A stretch of 64,000 bases of DNA, taken from Flavihumibacter soli. GTDB taxonomy: Bacteria > Bacteroidota > Bacteroidia > Sphingobacteriales > Sphingobacteriaceae. Below, one piece after another: positions 9,481-20,300 of the stretch. Under the pieces are notes generated by a model that ran no database searches, was not told where the DNA came from, and was given only the letters and a program-made list of their open reading frames with translations. Position 1 is the first letter of the stretch, and each line of letters starts with the position of its first letter. The stretch covers positions 62,001 through 126,000 of the forward strand of contig NZ_JAAFZB010000093.1 of the NCBI RefSeq assembly GCF_010692725.1, given 5' to 3'. The position numbers and the translations under genes were made by a program.

Positions 9481-10872
9481 ATGATACGGACAGCCATAAA
9501 AATTGCAATCCTCCTTATTATTTCGAGCCAGGCACTTGCCAAGGTTGAGCTTCCTGCTGTAATTAGCCAGAATATGGTACTCCAACGGAACAGTACTGCG
9601 AATTTATGGGGTAAAGCGAAAAACTCAGCACGGGTAACTGTGCAGCCGTCATGGGATTCCCGAAAATACACAGCAACGGCAGATGACAAAGGAAACTGGA
9701 AGCTGGCTGTGAATACTCCTGCAGCCGGCGGCCCTTATCGTATCACTTTTGACGACGGCGAAGTAACAATACTTGAAAACATTCTCGTTGGAGAGGTTTG
9801 GATCTGTTCTGGACAGTCAAACATGGCCATGAGGCTGAAAGGAAATCTTAACCAGCCTGTTAATGACCTGCACGAAGCTTTACTGTCGTCTAATAATGAT
9901 CAGATCCGTGTATTCACAGTTACTACAGCCTCTGCTGATAATCCTGTACAGAATGTTTCGGGCCAATGGAAAATCTCCAACCCGCAGAATGCTATGGAGT
10001 TCAGCGCGGTAGGATTTTGGTATGCCCAGCTTTTACAAAAGTATCTGAAAGTTCCGGTAGGTCTCATCGTCTCGGCAGTAGGCGGGACACCGGTGCGTTC
10101 CTGGATGAGCAAAGAAAGCCTCAAAGCTTTGCCCGAGGCCCGTACTGAGTTGAATGGTAAGAAACCTGAGGTTTTATACAATGCTATGATTGCGCCACTC
10201 ACCCAATACAGTATTAAGGGTTTTTTATGGTACCAGGGGGAGGCGGATCGTGCTGCTCCAAACTTATATGCTCAGCAATTAATATCAATGATCAGTCACT
10301 GGCGCAAGGTATGGAATGATACGCCACTGCCGTTCTACTCCGTTCAGATCGCTCCGTGGCTCTACCCAGGCGATCCGGAGACTGCTGGAGCAGTGGTAAG
10401 GGAACAGCAATTGATTGCGATGCGGCAGGACCCCAATTCCGGCATCGTTATCACTCTCGATCTGGGATCCAATCAAACCATCCATCCGCCCGAGAAAAAG
10501 GTAGTAGCTGAACGGTTGGCTTATATCGCCCTGGCCAAGACCTATGGAGTAATGGGTCTGCCCTTCGAAGGCCCGGAGTATAAAGACATGACTGTCTCAG
10601 GTAATAAAGCGGTGCTGACATTCGAACACGCTGACCAGGGACTGTACTTTAAAAATACGAATAGCGTCAACTTTGAAATAGCAGGCGCCGATAAAGTATT
10701 TCATCCGGCAAAAGCGACAATTACCGCGAAAGGTATACAGGTGGAAAGCAGCAGTGTAAAGCTTCCTGTCGCGGTGCGTTATGCTTATAAAAATTTTGTA
10801 GTTGGGGACCTTTATAACAATTATGGATTGCCGGCATCGTCGTTCCGGACAGACAACTGGGAACTGCCCTAA
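9481..10872 (+). CDS. sialate O-acetylesterase-like SGNH hydrolase
   Basis: 463-aa exported esterase expected to remove O-acetyl groups from sugars. Signal peptide (IAILLIISSQALA), an N-terminal beta domain (LPAVISQNMVLQRNS), then the catalytic block WICSGQSNMAMRL with nucleophile Ser 113, VGFWYAQLL, SAVGGTPVRSWMS and FLWYQGEADR. The late IHPPEKKVVAERLA segment carries the catalytic His. It starts 7 bp after the PHP gene, so the two are co-transcribed. Deacetylation usually precedes sulfatase or glycosidase action. Confidence 0.9.
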   Translation: MIRTAIKIAILLIISSQALAKVELPAVISQNMVLQRNSTANLWGKAKNSARVTVQPSWDSRKYTATADDKGNWKLAVNTPAAGGPYRITFDDGEVTILENILVGEVWICSGQSNMAMRLKGNLNQPVNDLHEALLSSNNDQIRVFTVTTASADNPVQNVSGQWKISNPQNAMEFSAVGFWYAQLLQKYLKVPVGLIVSAVGGTPVRSWMSKESLKALPEARTELNGKKPEVLYNAMIAPLTQYSIKGFLWYQGEADRAAPNLYAQQLISMISHWRKVWNDTPLPFYSVQIAPWLYPGDPETAGAVVREQQLIAMRQDPNSGIVITLDLGSNQTIHPPEKKVVAERLAYIALAKTYGVMGLPFEGPEYKDMTVSGNKAVLTFEHADQGLYFKNTNSVNFEIAGADKVFHPAKATITAKGIQVESSSVKLPVAVRYAYKNFVVGDLYNNYGLPASSFRTDNWELP

Positions 10873-10939
10873 GGTGGTAGAAGTGGGGTTATAAATACCC
10901 TGCGTCTTCTGCCATATAATTTCATTATAAAAGCATTAT

Positions 10940-12409
10940 ATGAAAACAAGTATGAATTTCAAGATCATTCTCACGGCCTTAGTAATTTTGGCTTCAGATA
11001 AACTAACCCTCGCGCAGGTAACAGCGCAACCAAATGTCATTATCGTTTTCATGGATGATATGGGCTTAGGCGACCTAAGCTGCTACGGCGCTGTCGGTTA
11101 TAAAACCAGCAACATAGACAAGCTTGCCTCAGAGGGGATGCGCCTTACCAATTTCCATTCCCCGCAAGGTACATGTACCGCTTCCCGCGCAGCATTGCTA
11201 ACCGGTTGCTACCCAAACCGCGTAGGGATGCATGGAGCCTTTGGGCCAAATGATGCGCTAGGGCTTAACCCCAACGAAATTACGATCGCAGACATGCTAA
11301 AGGTAAAGGGATATAAAACGGGTATGGTAGGAAAGTGGCACCTGGGCAATAAGCCGGCTTACTTGCCCACTGTGCAGGGATTTGATGAATATCTCGGCCT
11401 CCCATATTCCAATGATATGTGGGCGGTAAATTTCGATGGTACAACTGCTGTACCGGGCCAGCCGAGATACGGAAGCTATCCGCCATTGCCTTTGCTGGAT
11501 ATCCGAGCCGGCCAAAATTTGCCGGATACCGCAAGAATAGTGCAAACCCTCGATGATCAATCAAAACTTATCGGGACATATACCGATCGTGCCGTAAAAT
11601 TCATTAAAGAAAACAGAAAGACACCTTTTTTCCTTTATCTGGCACACTCGATGCCACACGTTCCAATTCGGGCATCAGCTGCGTTCCTTGGCAAAAGCGG
11701 CACGGGAATGTATGGTGATGTAATGCTCGAGATCGATTGGTCGGTTGGTCAGATTATGAAAACGCTCAACAAATTGAAGATTAACGATAATACGATTATA
11801 GTCTTCACCAGCGATAATGGCCCATGGCTTAATTTTGGAAACCATGGCGGTTCGACGGCAGGTCTGAGGGAAGGAAAAGGAACCAGTTGGGAGGGCGGGA
11901 CACATATTCCGGGAATCATACGGTGGCCTGCAAAGATAAAGGCAGGATCTGTTTCAAACGCGTTTATGAGTACTATTGATATCCTGCCTACCTTATCGGC
12001 TATTACCCGGGCGCCCCTGCCTCAAAAGAAGATTGACGGCCTCAATGTACTGGACGCATTAACAGGCAAGGAGTTAGCCACTCTCTCTGACCGCCCATTT
12101 TATTATTATTATAATCAGAACGATCTTGAAGCGGTGCGAAAAGGACATTGGAAGCTTATCCTTCCTCATAAATATCGTTCATATGAAGATGTGCTTCCAG
12201 GCAAAGATGGGTTCCCCGGCCCGTATGGAGAGGGTGAACAACATAACCTCGCTTTATTTGATCTGCGCCGCGATCCGGGTGAACGCTATGATGTCAAGGA
12301 AATGTTTCCGGATATCTTAAAGCAACTGGAGGCTCTGGCTGAAGAGGCGCGTACTGACCTGGGAGATAACTTGACGAGCCGGGGAGGTGCGAATCGCAGG
12401 CTACCGTAA
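10940..12409 (+). CDS. S1-family sulfatase with C-T-A-S-R activation motif
   Basis: 489-aa exported sulfatase that would remove sulfate esters from the glycan. Metal site IIVFMDDMGLGD, activation motif C79-T-A-S-R-A-A-L-L-T-G, VGKWHLG, and HSMPHVPI followed by IVFTSDNGPW are all present. The activation motif has Ala where the consensus C-x-P-S-R has Pro. Aerobic organisms convert the Cys to formylglycine with FGE; no maturase is in the window. The start could be 10952 (MNFKII), giving a tighter signal peptide. Gap to the esterase is 67 bp. Confidence 0.92.
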   Translation: MKTSMNFKIILTALVILASDKLTLAQVTAQPNVIIVFMDDMGLGDLSCYGAVGYKTSNIDKLASEGMRLTNFHSPQGTCTASRAALLTGCYPNRVGMHGAFGPNDALGLNPNEITIADMLKVKGYKTGMVGKWHLGNKPAYLPTVQGFDEYLGLPYSNDMWAVNFDGTTAVPGQPRYGSYPPLPLLDIRAGQNLPDTARIVQTLDDQSKLIGTYTDRAVKFIKENRKTPFFLYLAHSMPHVPIRASAAFLGKSGTGMYGDVMLEIDWSVGQIMKTLNKLKINDNTIIVFTSDNGPWLNFGNHGGSTAGLREGKGTSWEGGTHIPGIIRWPAKIKAGSVSNAFMSTIDILPTLSAITRAPLPQKKIDGLNVLDALTGKELATLSDRPFYYYYNQNDLEAVRKGHWKLILPHKYRSYEDVLPGKDGFPGPYGEGEQHNLALFDLRRDPGERYDVKEMFPDILKQLEALAEEARTDLGDNLTSRGGANRRLP

Positions 12410-12651
12410 ATATTTCGTATGAGAGTCAAAAATTGGACATAGAACCAAAAGGCCATCAAAAGTACCTTTTTCGTAGCCCACGCTGGATAAATCTCGAATG
12501 GCAGGGCGCCATCTTTTGAGAGATCACGTTTGTACGATGCAGAACTTGGGATCAGTTCAGTCTTTTCCTTACCGGGCAAAGCTCGCCAACTTCTTTAAAT
12601 CCTCAATAAAACGGTTCGAGATATGTATCTTCGGCTACGGATTAACAGTTA

Positions 12652-12688
12652 AACCCGCTGACTAATAAAAGTTAGCGGGTTTTTATTT
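12652..12688 (+). terminator. strong intrinsic terminator
   Basis: 12-bp stem AACCCGCTGACT (12652-12663) with AGTTAGCGGGTT (12670-12681), one G-T wobble, loop AATAAA, then TTTATTT. It closes the plus-strand glycan locus. Confidence 0.88.
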
Positions 12689-12803
12689 GTTCGATGTCGG
12701 TTTGAAGTCGGTTTACCGATAACACTCCCTGGCCGCCGCTATTTTCTTCTTCCGGTATATCCAGGTTATTTACGAAATAATTTAGCTGTTCTTCAAATTC
12801 CAT
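12672..12803 (-). CDS. possible 43-aa acidic ORF or gene remnant
   Basis: Minus-strand ORF beginning MEFEEQLNYFVNNLDI and ending in KTR, with coding-like acidic composition. The stop codon lies inside the stem of the plus-strand terminator. No family recognised; it may be a remnant. Confidence 0.22.
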   Translation of the reverse strand: MEFEEQLNYFVNNLDIPEEENSGGQGVLSVNRLQTDIEQIKTR

Positions 12804-13178
12804 GTCGCGAGTTATAATACAGGCAATTTAATAATCGGACTTTTAAATAACCTATAAATATGGACGGTCGTTTATAGTTTAGAAAAACGTGTTATAACAA
12901 GACATGTGACTCAAGGGTGAACGACAGCAAAGTGTAACTTATTAGTTTCTCTTTCATTAGCTTTTCCTTCCCTTTCTGACGAATCTTTCTTTGATATTTG
13001 TAATTTTAAGAATGTAAAATGTTGATTAGTAACATAATATTACTTTCTGTATCGGAAAGTAATCGCGTCGGTTCGAACAATCAATAGCTGAATTTATTCC
13101 ATTTTCACAGCCGCTTTAGCTAAACGTCTGCAAATCTTTAATTACAAACCCTTGAATCTATTCAAAATAAATTTAGGG

Positions 13179-13186
13179 TAGCTTTG
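13179..13186 (+). promoter_or_regulatory. Bacteroidota -7 box (TAGCTTTG)
   Basis: TAGCTTTG fits the TAnnTTTG -7 element and lies 27 bp before the TTG start of the radical SAM gene. A partner -33 TTG at the ideal distance is not obvious. Confidence 0.45.
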
Positions 13187-13212
13187 CATGGCATTTCCAT
13201 AAATCTGTTAAA

Positions 13213-15411
13213 TTGAGTCCGAACATCCTTTTTATTACTCCTCCGTTTACCCAGTTAAATACGCCCTATCCTGCTACAGCTTATTTAAAGGGGTTTCTGA
13301 ACACAAAAAACATCCCCTCGTATCAGATGGATTTGGGTATAGAGGTTATTTTAGCCTTGTTTTCATCTGCCGGGTTAACCAACCTGTTTTTTGAAGTAGC
13401 AAAAAAGCAGGGTTCCCTGTCCGACAATAGCCGGAGAATTGTTCATCTTCAGAAAGAATATATTAGAACAATAGATGCCGTTATTGACTTTTTGCAGGAC
13501 AATAACCCAACCTTAGCACACCTGATCTGCCAGGGTAATTACCTGCCGGAGGCATCGAGATTTACGCAGCTGGATGATTTGGAATGGGCCTTTGGCACCA
13601 TGGGTACCCGGGATAAGGCGAAGCATCTGGCCACTCTTTACCTGGAAGATATTTCTGATCTGATTATAGAGGCCATCGATCCGCATTTTGGCTTTAGCCG
13701 CTATGCAGAAAGGCTGGGAAGGTCCGCGTCTACATTTGATGAACTGGATATGGCTCTGAATCAACCGGACAGCTTTATCGACCGCATTTTAACCGATATT
13801 TTAAAAGAAAAAATTGAGCAGGTAAAACCGGATCTGGTTGGACTCTCTGCCCCTTTTCCGGGCAACTTATACAGTGCTTTTAAGTGCGGACAATGGATCA
13901 AACGGAATCATCCCTCCATAAAAATCGCATTAGGGGGAGGCTACGCAAATACCGAACTCAGGTCGTTGCAGGAAGTACGAGTTTTTAATTACCTCGATTT
14001 TATTACGCTTGATGATGGGGAGGCACCTGTTTTTCACCTCATTGAACATCTAAGAGGCGAACGCAGCAAAGCCTATTTAAAAAGAACGTTCGCCTTAGAA
14101 AACGGCGTGGTTAGGTATTTCAACGGTTCGAATGAATTTGACTATGCACAACGGGATGTAGGCACTCCGGATTATTCCGACTTGCTTTTAGATAAATACC
14201 TGTCTGTTATTGAACTGGCTAACCCGATGCATCGTTTGTGGAGCGATGGCAGATGGAATAAGTTAACCCTGGCGCATGGTTGCTATTGGGGTAAATGTAC
14301 TTTTTGCGATATATCCTTAGATTATATAAAACGATATGAACCTGTCACGGCCGCTTTGCTTTGCGATCGTATTGAAGAAATCATCAAACAAACAGGTCAG
14401 AACGGATTTCATTTTGTGGATGAAGCTGCTCCTCCCGCTTTACTGCGGGATCTGGCTTTGGAAATCATCAGCCGGAATTTAACCATCGTATGGTGGACAA
14501 ATATTCGGTTTGAAAAAAGCTTTACCCTGGATCTGGCCAGGCTCTTAATGGAATCGGGCTGCATCGCTATTTCCGGGGGACTGGAAGTAGCTTCCGATCG
14601 GTTGCTGAAATTGATTGATAAAGGGGTAACCGTTGCCCAGGTAGCTAAAGTTACCGAGAACTTAACCCAGGCCGGCATCATGGTGCATGCCTATTTGATG
14701 TACGGTTTTCCTACTCAAACTGCCCAGGAAACTATTGATTCTTTAGAAGTTGTCCGGCAGCTTTTTATGAATGGTATTGTGCAATCTGGCTTTTGGCACC
14801 AGTTCGCCATGACCGCTCACAGTCCCGTTGGCTTGAACCCCGATCAGTTTGGCGTAAAACGGGTGAGTCAGCAAATGGGAACTTTTGCGAACAATGATTT
14901 AGAGCATATTGATCAAAGCGGCGCCAGGCACGAGGCATTTAGTGAAGGTTTGCGTAAGTCGCTATTTAACTACATGCACGGTATATGTTTTGATTTTAGC
15001 CTGGATAAATGGTTTGACTTTAAAGTGCCGCGTACCACCGTATCTCCAAAGTATATCGAACAGGCGCTGGCTTTTCCTGAACCCAAGATCATTAAACCAA
15101 GCACCAAATTTGTTTGGTTAGGAAGCACACCCGCTGTCAAATATTACGTAAAAAAAGGAAAGAAGAATCCTGTAAACATGGCCGCCCTAACTTTTCACAA
15201 TAAAAAAGACGCCATTGTTATACACACCAGGGAAGAATGGGGGCGATGGCTTATTGAAACCCTGCCCTTGCTTTTGGTAAATTCTAGTGCAGTATCTTCT
15301 TTTGCAGATATAGAACAATCTTTTAATGACTCCGGAGCTGGGAATTTTCAACATTTCCTGAATAGCGACACCTTTACAGAATTAAAGGAGAATGGTTTAC
15401 TGTTGTTGTAG
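13213..15411 (+). CDS. B12-binding-type radical SAM protein with C-x4-C-x2-C cluster motif
   Basis: 732-aa cytoplasmic protein. Residues about 1-300 look like a cobalamin-binding-type Rossmann region (NILFITPPFTQLNTPYPA, then LVGLSAPFPGNLYSAF and IALGGGYANTEL). The radical SAM core follows with GCYWGKCTFCD (Cys 357, 362, 365), spaced C-x4-C-x2-C rather than C-x3-C-x2-C, then FVDEAAPP, ISGGLEVASDRLL and HAYLMYGFPTQT. Start is TTG: an in-frame TAG lies upstream and no ATG is available. It stands alone; substrate unknown, methylation or another radical reaction possible. Confidence 0.85.
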   Translation: MSPNILFITPPFTQLNTPYPATAYLKGFLNTKNIPSYQMDLGIEVILALFSSAGLTNLFFEVAKKQGSLSDNSRRIVHLQKEYIRTIDAVIDFLQDNNPTLAHLICQGNYLPEASRFTQLDDLEWAFGTMGTRDKAKHLATLYLEDISDLIIEAIDPHFGFSRYAERLGRSASTFDELDMALNQPDSFIDRILTDILKEKIEQVKPDLVGLSAPFPGNLYSAFKCGQWIKRNHPSIKIALGGGYANTELRSLQEVRVFNYLDFITLDDGEAPVFHLIEHLRGERSKAYLKRTFALENGVVRYFNGSNEFDYAQRDVGTPDYSDLLLDKYLSVIELANPMHRLWSDGRWNKLTLAHGCYWGKCTFCDISLDYIKRYEPVTAALLCDRIEEIIKQTGQNGFHFVDEAAPPALLRDLALEIISRNLTIVWWTNIRFEKSFTLDLARLLMESGCIAISGGLEVASDRLLKLIDKGVTVAQVAKVTENLTQAGIMVHAYLMYGFPTQTAQETIDSLEVVRQLFMNGIVQSGFWHQFAMTAHSPVGLNPDQFGVKRVSQQMGTFANNDLEHIDQSGARHEAFSEGLRKSLFNYMHGICFDFSLDKWFDFKVPRTTVSPKYIEQALAFPEPKIIKPSTKFVWLGSTPAVKYYVKKGKKNPVNMAALTFHNKKDAIVIHTREEWGRWLIETLPLLLVNSSAVSSFADIEQSFNDSGAGNFQHFLNSDTFTELKENGLLLL

Positions 15412-15558
15412 GGTGCTTAGCACAGAATTACCTGGCCGATGCTGACCTGGTTTCCCGGATTCATAATGGTTTGCTTAAATCCGGTTCTGGAAAGCTTTCC
15501 CTTTTGATAGCAACCGGTCACATGTGAGTTTCAAGATCGTTCTTTCATACCGGATAAA

Positions 15559-16122
15559 TTAAAGCTTCTCCACTTTTTTAATGTCTACCCTGAATTCCGG
15601 GTTATCCAGCACATTTTTTGATTTGGAAAGATCATTGTAGCTGTCGACGTTGATGGTTTTTTGGAGGGTTTTGAACTTGCCATCGATGCGGGCGATGTCG
15701 CCGACAGTTAATGATTTCAGGGCTGCGTAAGCCGGTTGTGAATTTGAGGTACGACTTGTAAACACAACAGACTGGTAGCGGGTGTTTTCAGTCATGTGGC
15801 CGGTATCCAGGTTCATTCCAAAAGACGCCACGATATAATCGGGTTCAGCGGGGTCCGGTGCAATATCGAGCACCCGTGCTTCCCATGCTTTGAATTGAAG
15901 TTGCAGACTATCTTTGATGTGTGCTTTTACTGAATCAACCCCATTTTCAAGGAGTTGCCGGCGCAAACCCTCATTCTTCTCAGCGGTATTTACCGTATTC
16001 CTCCATTCGCGAACAATGCTGATGAACCGGGCCTGTTCCGCCGGGCGGTTATCGGTGTATTTTCCCTCCATGCATCCGGTTAAGGAAATGACGAAGAGCA
16101 GGGCTATCAGTATATTTCTCAT
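15559..16122 (-). CDS. hypothetical lipoprotein
   Basis: 187-aa protein with a lipoprotein signal (MRNILIALLFVISLTGC, Cys 17). The mature part is charged and mixed alpha/beta with no motif I can name. It sits alone between two plus-strand units. Probably envelope-attached; function unknown. Confidence 0.7.
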   Translation of the reverse strand: MRNILIALLFVISLTGCMEGKYTDNRPAEQARFISIVREWRNTVNTAEKNEGLRRQLLENGVDSVKAHIKDSLQLQFKAWEARVLDIAPDPAEPDYIVASFGMNLDTGHMTENTRYQSVVFTSRTSNSQPAYAALKSLTVGDIARIDGKFKTLQKTINVDSYNDLSKSKNVLDNPEFRVDIKKVEKL

Positions 16123-16452
16123 GGCTTGAAATTAAGAATTTTAGGCAATACACTTGGATGAAGTTTTAGTTCTAAAGATTCCTTGTTGCGTTAAAGATTT
16201 CAGAACCACCTCCGGCTCCCGATAAAGGATCGGGATCCACCTCCAGCGCGGGACAGTGCTATGAAGGCTTTTGGAAGTTTTAACGCTTGCTGGGTTCCGC
16301 CACGGCCAAACTTCTGCAAGTACCTCAACCCACTTTCACTATCATTTACCCCGTTTGGTCGATCGAAAATAGGGTCCGGTCGATTAGTTTATACAATAGC
16401 TTGTAATACACAGTACCGTATACTACATTAGCATCGCTATTCAAATTAAGCT
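16123..16452. other. 330-bp divergent intergenic region with hairpin
   Basis: Separates the divergent lipoprotein and ABC genes, so it should hold both promoters. A short hairpin (CCCGAT / ATCGGG, loop AAAGG, 16218-16234) lies inside an otherwise GC-richer stretch with repeat-like text. No gene seen. Confidence 0.5.
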
Positions 16453-17364
16453 ATGCTAAAGATTAACAACATTTCCAAAATATATCCGAATGGGGTTCAG
16501 GCTCTCAAGGATGTTACGCTAACCATTCCAAGTGGTATGTACGGCCTGCTGGGACCTAACGGTGCCGGCAAATCTACACTGATGCGGATCCTGGCAACCT
16601 TGCAGGAACCGGATCATGGAAGTATTCACCTGGGTACTTCGACAGGCTCAGTACTTGATGTACTAAATCAGAAAGAGGAGGTGCGCCAGACGTTGGGTTA
16701 CCTGCCCCAGGAGTTCGGGCTTTACCCGAATGCGAAAGCGGAAGATCTGCTGGATTACTTCGCCGTGCTCAAAGGCATTACCAACCGAACTTCCCGGAAA
16801 GAAGTGGTAGAATCCTTACTAAAACAAACCAACCTTTGGGAAAAGCGCAGACAGAAGCTGGGCGGCTTTTCGGGTGGTATGAAGCAGCGTTTTGGTGTGG
16901 CCGTGGCACTGTTGGGCAATCCAAAGTTATTGATCGTGGATGAACCCACGGCAGGCCTGGACCCGGCAGAGCGGGTGCGATTTCTCAACCTCTTAAGCGA
17001 GTTGGGAGAAAACAGCGTTGTGATTTTATCTACCCACATAGTAGAAGATGTGAGCGAGCTTTGTACCCGGATGGCGATCATCAGCAAAGGACAAATACTG
17101 CAGGAAGCTGAGCCCTTGAAAGCAGTGGAGGGACTGCAGGGACTGATCTGGCGCCGCATTGTTGAGAAAAGTGAATTGCCAGCGTTGGAGCAGGAGTATA
17201 AAATAATCTCTTACAAACTGCTAAGCGGCCGAACAGTAGTCCATATCTACAGCGAAGAGCATCCCGGCAAGGGCTTTGAATTGGTGGCTGCTGATCTGGA
17301 AGATGTATACTTCAGCACCATGGCAGGACATACCGGAAACTATAAAGCGGAGACTGCAATATGA
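16453..17364 (+). CDS. ABC transporter ATP-binding protein
   Basis: 303-aa nucleotide-binding subunit. Walker A GPNGAGKST starts at residue 34, the signature is GFSGGMKQR, Walker B is LLIVDEPTAGLDP, and the switch His is in LSTHIVEDV. It overlaps the next gene by 4 bp (ATGA), so the two are translationally coupled and should form one complex. Confidence 0.95.
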   Translation: MLKINNISKIYPNGVQALKDVTLTIPSGMYGLLGPNGAGKSTLMRILATLQEPDHGSIHLGTSTGSVLDVLNQKEEVRQTLGYLPQEFGLYPNAKAEDLLDYFAVLKGITNRTSRKEVVESLLKQTNLWEKRRQKLGGFSGGMKQRFGVAVALLGNPKLLIVDEPTAGLDPAERVRFLNLLSELGENSVVILSTHIVEDVSELCTRMAIISKGQILQEAEPLKAVEGLQGLIWRRIVEKSELPALEQEYKIISYKLLSGRTVVHIYSEEHPGKGFELVAADLEDVYFSTMAGHTGNYKAETAI

Positions 17365-20300
17365 AGCTCTGGACAATCTTTCGCTTTGAGTTCGCCTATC
17401 ACGTAGGGAATATCTCCACCTGGCTTTATCTGGCAGTCCTTCTGACATTTACATTTGTTATGGACCTGCTCACTACACCGGGGGACGGGGTAATCGCCAA
17501 CAATACATTCCACATTACAGCCATTACGGTCATTGGCGGGCTGATCTGGCTGGTCATGGGTGCTGCCATAGCCGGCGAAGCAGCCGCACGCGACGTGAAG
17601 ACGCGTATGCATCCTCTTACATACATTACTCCGGTTAGCAAACTTAGCTACCTGGGCGGGCGATTTCTTGCAGCCCTGGCTGTGAATGCCCTGTTGATAC
17701 TTGCGCTGCCCTTAGGTGTGCTGCTTTCCTTTTACCTGCCAGGTATGGACCAGGGTGAATTCGGGCCTTTCACGGCATTGCCTTACCTGAATGTCTACTT
17801 CCTGATTGCATTACCGAATGTCTTTATAGCAACAGCCCTGCAATTCGGCTTTGCAACGTTTAGTCGCCAGGTGATGAGCAGTTATCTGGCCAGCCTGCTG
17901 TTAGCCATCGTTGCGCAGGTTATCGCTGTTACGGTGGCAAAGCTCTTCGGAAACTGGGACCTGGTAAAATTACTGGATCCGGTAGGGGTTACCGGGATCG
18001 TAAGCAGCGAACTGGGAACATGGACGCCAACAGAGAAAAACACACGACTGATTACGATGGAAGGGATGTTTCTCTGGAATCGGGTTTTGTGGCTGAGTGT
18101 TGCCATCGTGTGCTTGTGGCTGACCTACCTCCGTTTCAATTTTGCAAACCCGGTGACGAAAAGCTGGTGGACTCGATTTAAACGGCGGTCAATAGTACAG
18201 GCTCAAACGACGGCTGATACTGTGGTAATCAGATCAAGGGCAATCTCTATTCCGCAGGTTCAGAGAAGTTTCGGCTTTGCAACCTGGTTCAGCCAGACGC
18301 TTAGAATTGCGTGGAGATCTATTGGAAAGATAGCCCGTAACCCGGTAGGCCTGACGCTGGTTGCTGTTACTGCTATCGTTTCCGCGGTGTTTGGTTCCCG
18401 GATTATGACTCAGTTTGGCATTCCGTTGCTGCCAACTACCCAGCAGGTGGTCGCCTTTCTGACTCCTTCGGTAGGTAACATCGGTAGCCAATGGGTTGTT
18501 ATCCCGCTGCTCATCATGTACTTTGTTGGCGAGCTGGTCTGGAGTGAACAGGATGCGCGCGTGAGTGATCTGACTGATGCAAGCCCGGTGCCGGATTGGG
18601 TACTCTTCACAGGTAAGTTCCTGGGATTAGCGCTTATCCTAGTTGTATGGATGGCTCTGCTGATGGCAGGAGGTGTAGCGATGCAGTTAGGCATGGACTA
18701 CGATAAACTGGAGATCGGCCTGTATGTGCAGACTCTCTTTGGACTTCAGCTCGTAAACTACCTGCTTTTTGCTCTTCTTGCTTTGGTGGTACACGTAGTT
18801 GTAAATCAAAAATCGATAGCTCACCTTCTGATGCTTTTAGTTTTCAGCTTTATTGCCTTTCCTTCGACCTTCAAGGTAGAGCACAGTATGCTCATTTTTG
18901 GAGCAGACCCGGGATGGTGGTACACTGATATGCGCGGATTCGGAACGACAATAGGACCGTGGCTCTGGTTTAAAGCTTATTGGATTGCCTGGGCTATGCT
19001 GCTTGCAGTGGCAGCAAGATTGCTTTGGGCACGGGGAAGAGAACAAAGTTTGAAGTACCGTCTCCAGTTGGCAAAGCGACGTTTCACTCGTTCAACGATT
19101 TGGCTTGCAATCATAGCCTCAGGGCTTGTACTTACGCTGGGGAGCTTTATTTTCTATAATACGAATGTGCTGAACGAGTACCAGACCGGCTCCGGCATCA
19201 ATGAACGGAAGGCCGAATATGAGGAGCAATACGGCAGGTACAGAAATACCCCGCAACCCCAGCTGGCGGCTACAAAGCTGCACGTCGAGATCTACCCTGA
19301 GCGGCAGGAAGTAGAGATCCGGGCAGCTTATACCCTTGTAAATAAGCATACAGTACCCATAGATTCTATACATATCGGGAGTGTTTCGGGGATAGCGCCT
19401 GCTGACGTCAGGTTTAACCGGCCAGCTGCCGGGGTAGTGACAGATAAAATACTCGGTCATTATATCTATGCATTAAAGCATGCACTTCAACCCGGAGACT
19501 CCCTGCAATTAAACTTTGTTGTCCGCTATAAACAGCAAGGATTCAATCATAAGGGCACAAATGCATTGGTGGTAAAGAACGGGACATCGTTCTCAAATTA
19601 CGACCTGATGCCAGCCATTGGCTACCAAGCCCACCGGGAGCTCAATGATGCGGTCATCCGGAAAAAGTATAAGCTTGCTGCACGCCCTGAGATACCTTCT
19701 CTTGATGATCCGGAAGCACGAAAAAAGCCGGTCAGTACCGATCAGCTTACCTTTGAAGCCGTTGTCGGTACAGCAAAAGATGAAGTTGCCGTTGGGCCGG
19801 GTACTTTGCAGAAAACCTGGACCGAAAGGAACAGGCGATACTTCCACTACAAAACTGATGCTCCTATAGGGGGCGAGTACTCCATTTTATCAGCGAAGTA
19901 CGCCGTGCGGGAAAGCAAGTGGAATGATCCCGACTCGTCGGGACAGGTCGTTGCGATCAGGATCTACTATCACCCGGGCCATACCGTAAATATAGACCGG
20001 ATGCTAGGCAGCGTAAAAGCTTCGCTGAAGTATTATACCGGGCAGTTTGGACCATATCCCTACAAGTACTTCACGGTAGTAGAGCGCGCTGGTAACGGGG
20101 GCGGAGCAAGTGCGGATGCGGGCATGATCTATTATGGAGAAACTTATTCCCTGATGAAACCCGACGACAGTCCGAACGGCTTTGATCTTCCCTATTATAT
20201 TTTAGCTCATGAAGTTGCGCACCAGTGGTGGGGACTCGCCAGGCTAAGCCCGGCAAACGTGGAAGGAGCGGGTGTTTTGATTGAGGGTCTCTCCGTATTT

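Larger units (their letters stand above)
12410..13212. other. 803-bp intergenic region with terminator and AT-rich promoter side
   Basis: The left part (to about 12650) has no convincing gene. A strong terminator sits at 12652-12681, a 43-codon minus-strand ORF ends inside it, and the right 400 bp is AT-rich and ends in a good -7 box before the radical SAM gene. A base-composition break near 12680 suggests an old junction between the glycan locus and the next region. Confidence 0.5.

Noticed and set aside
12286-12579. 97-aa minus-strand ORF at the sulfatase end
   Set aside because: Overlaps the sulfatase C-terminus and shows no domain.
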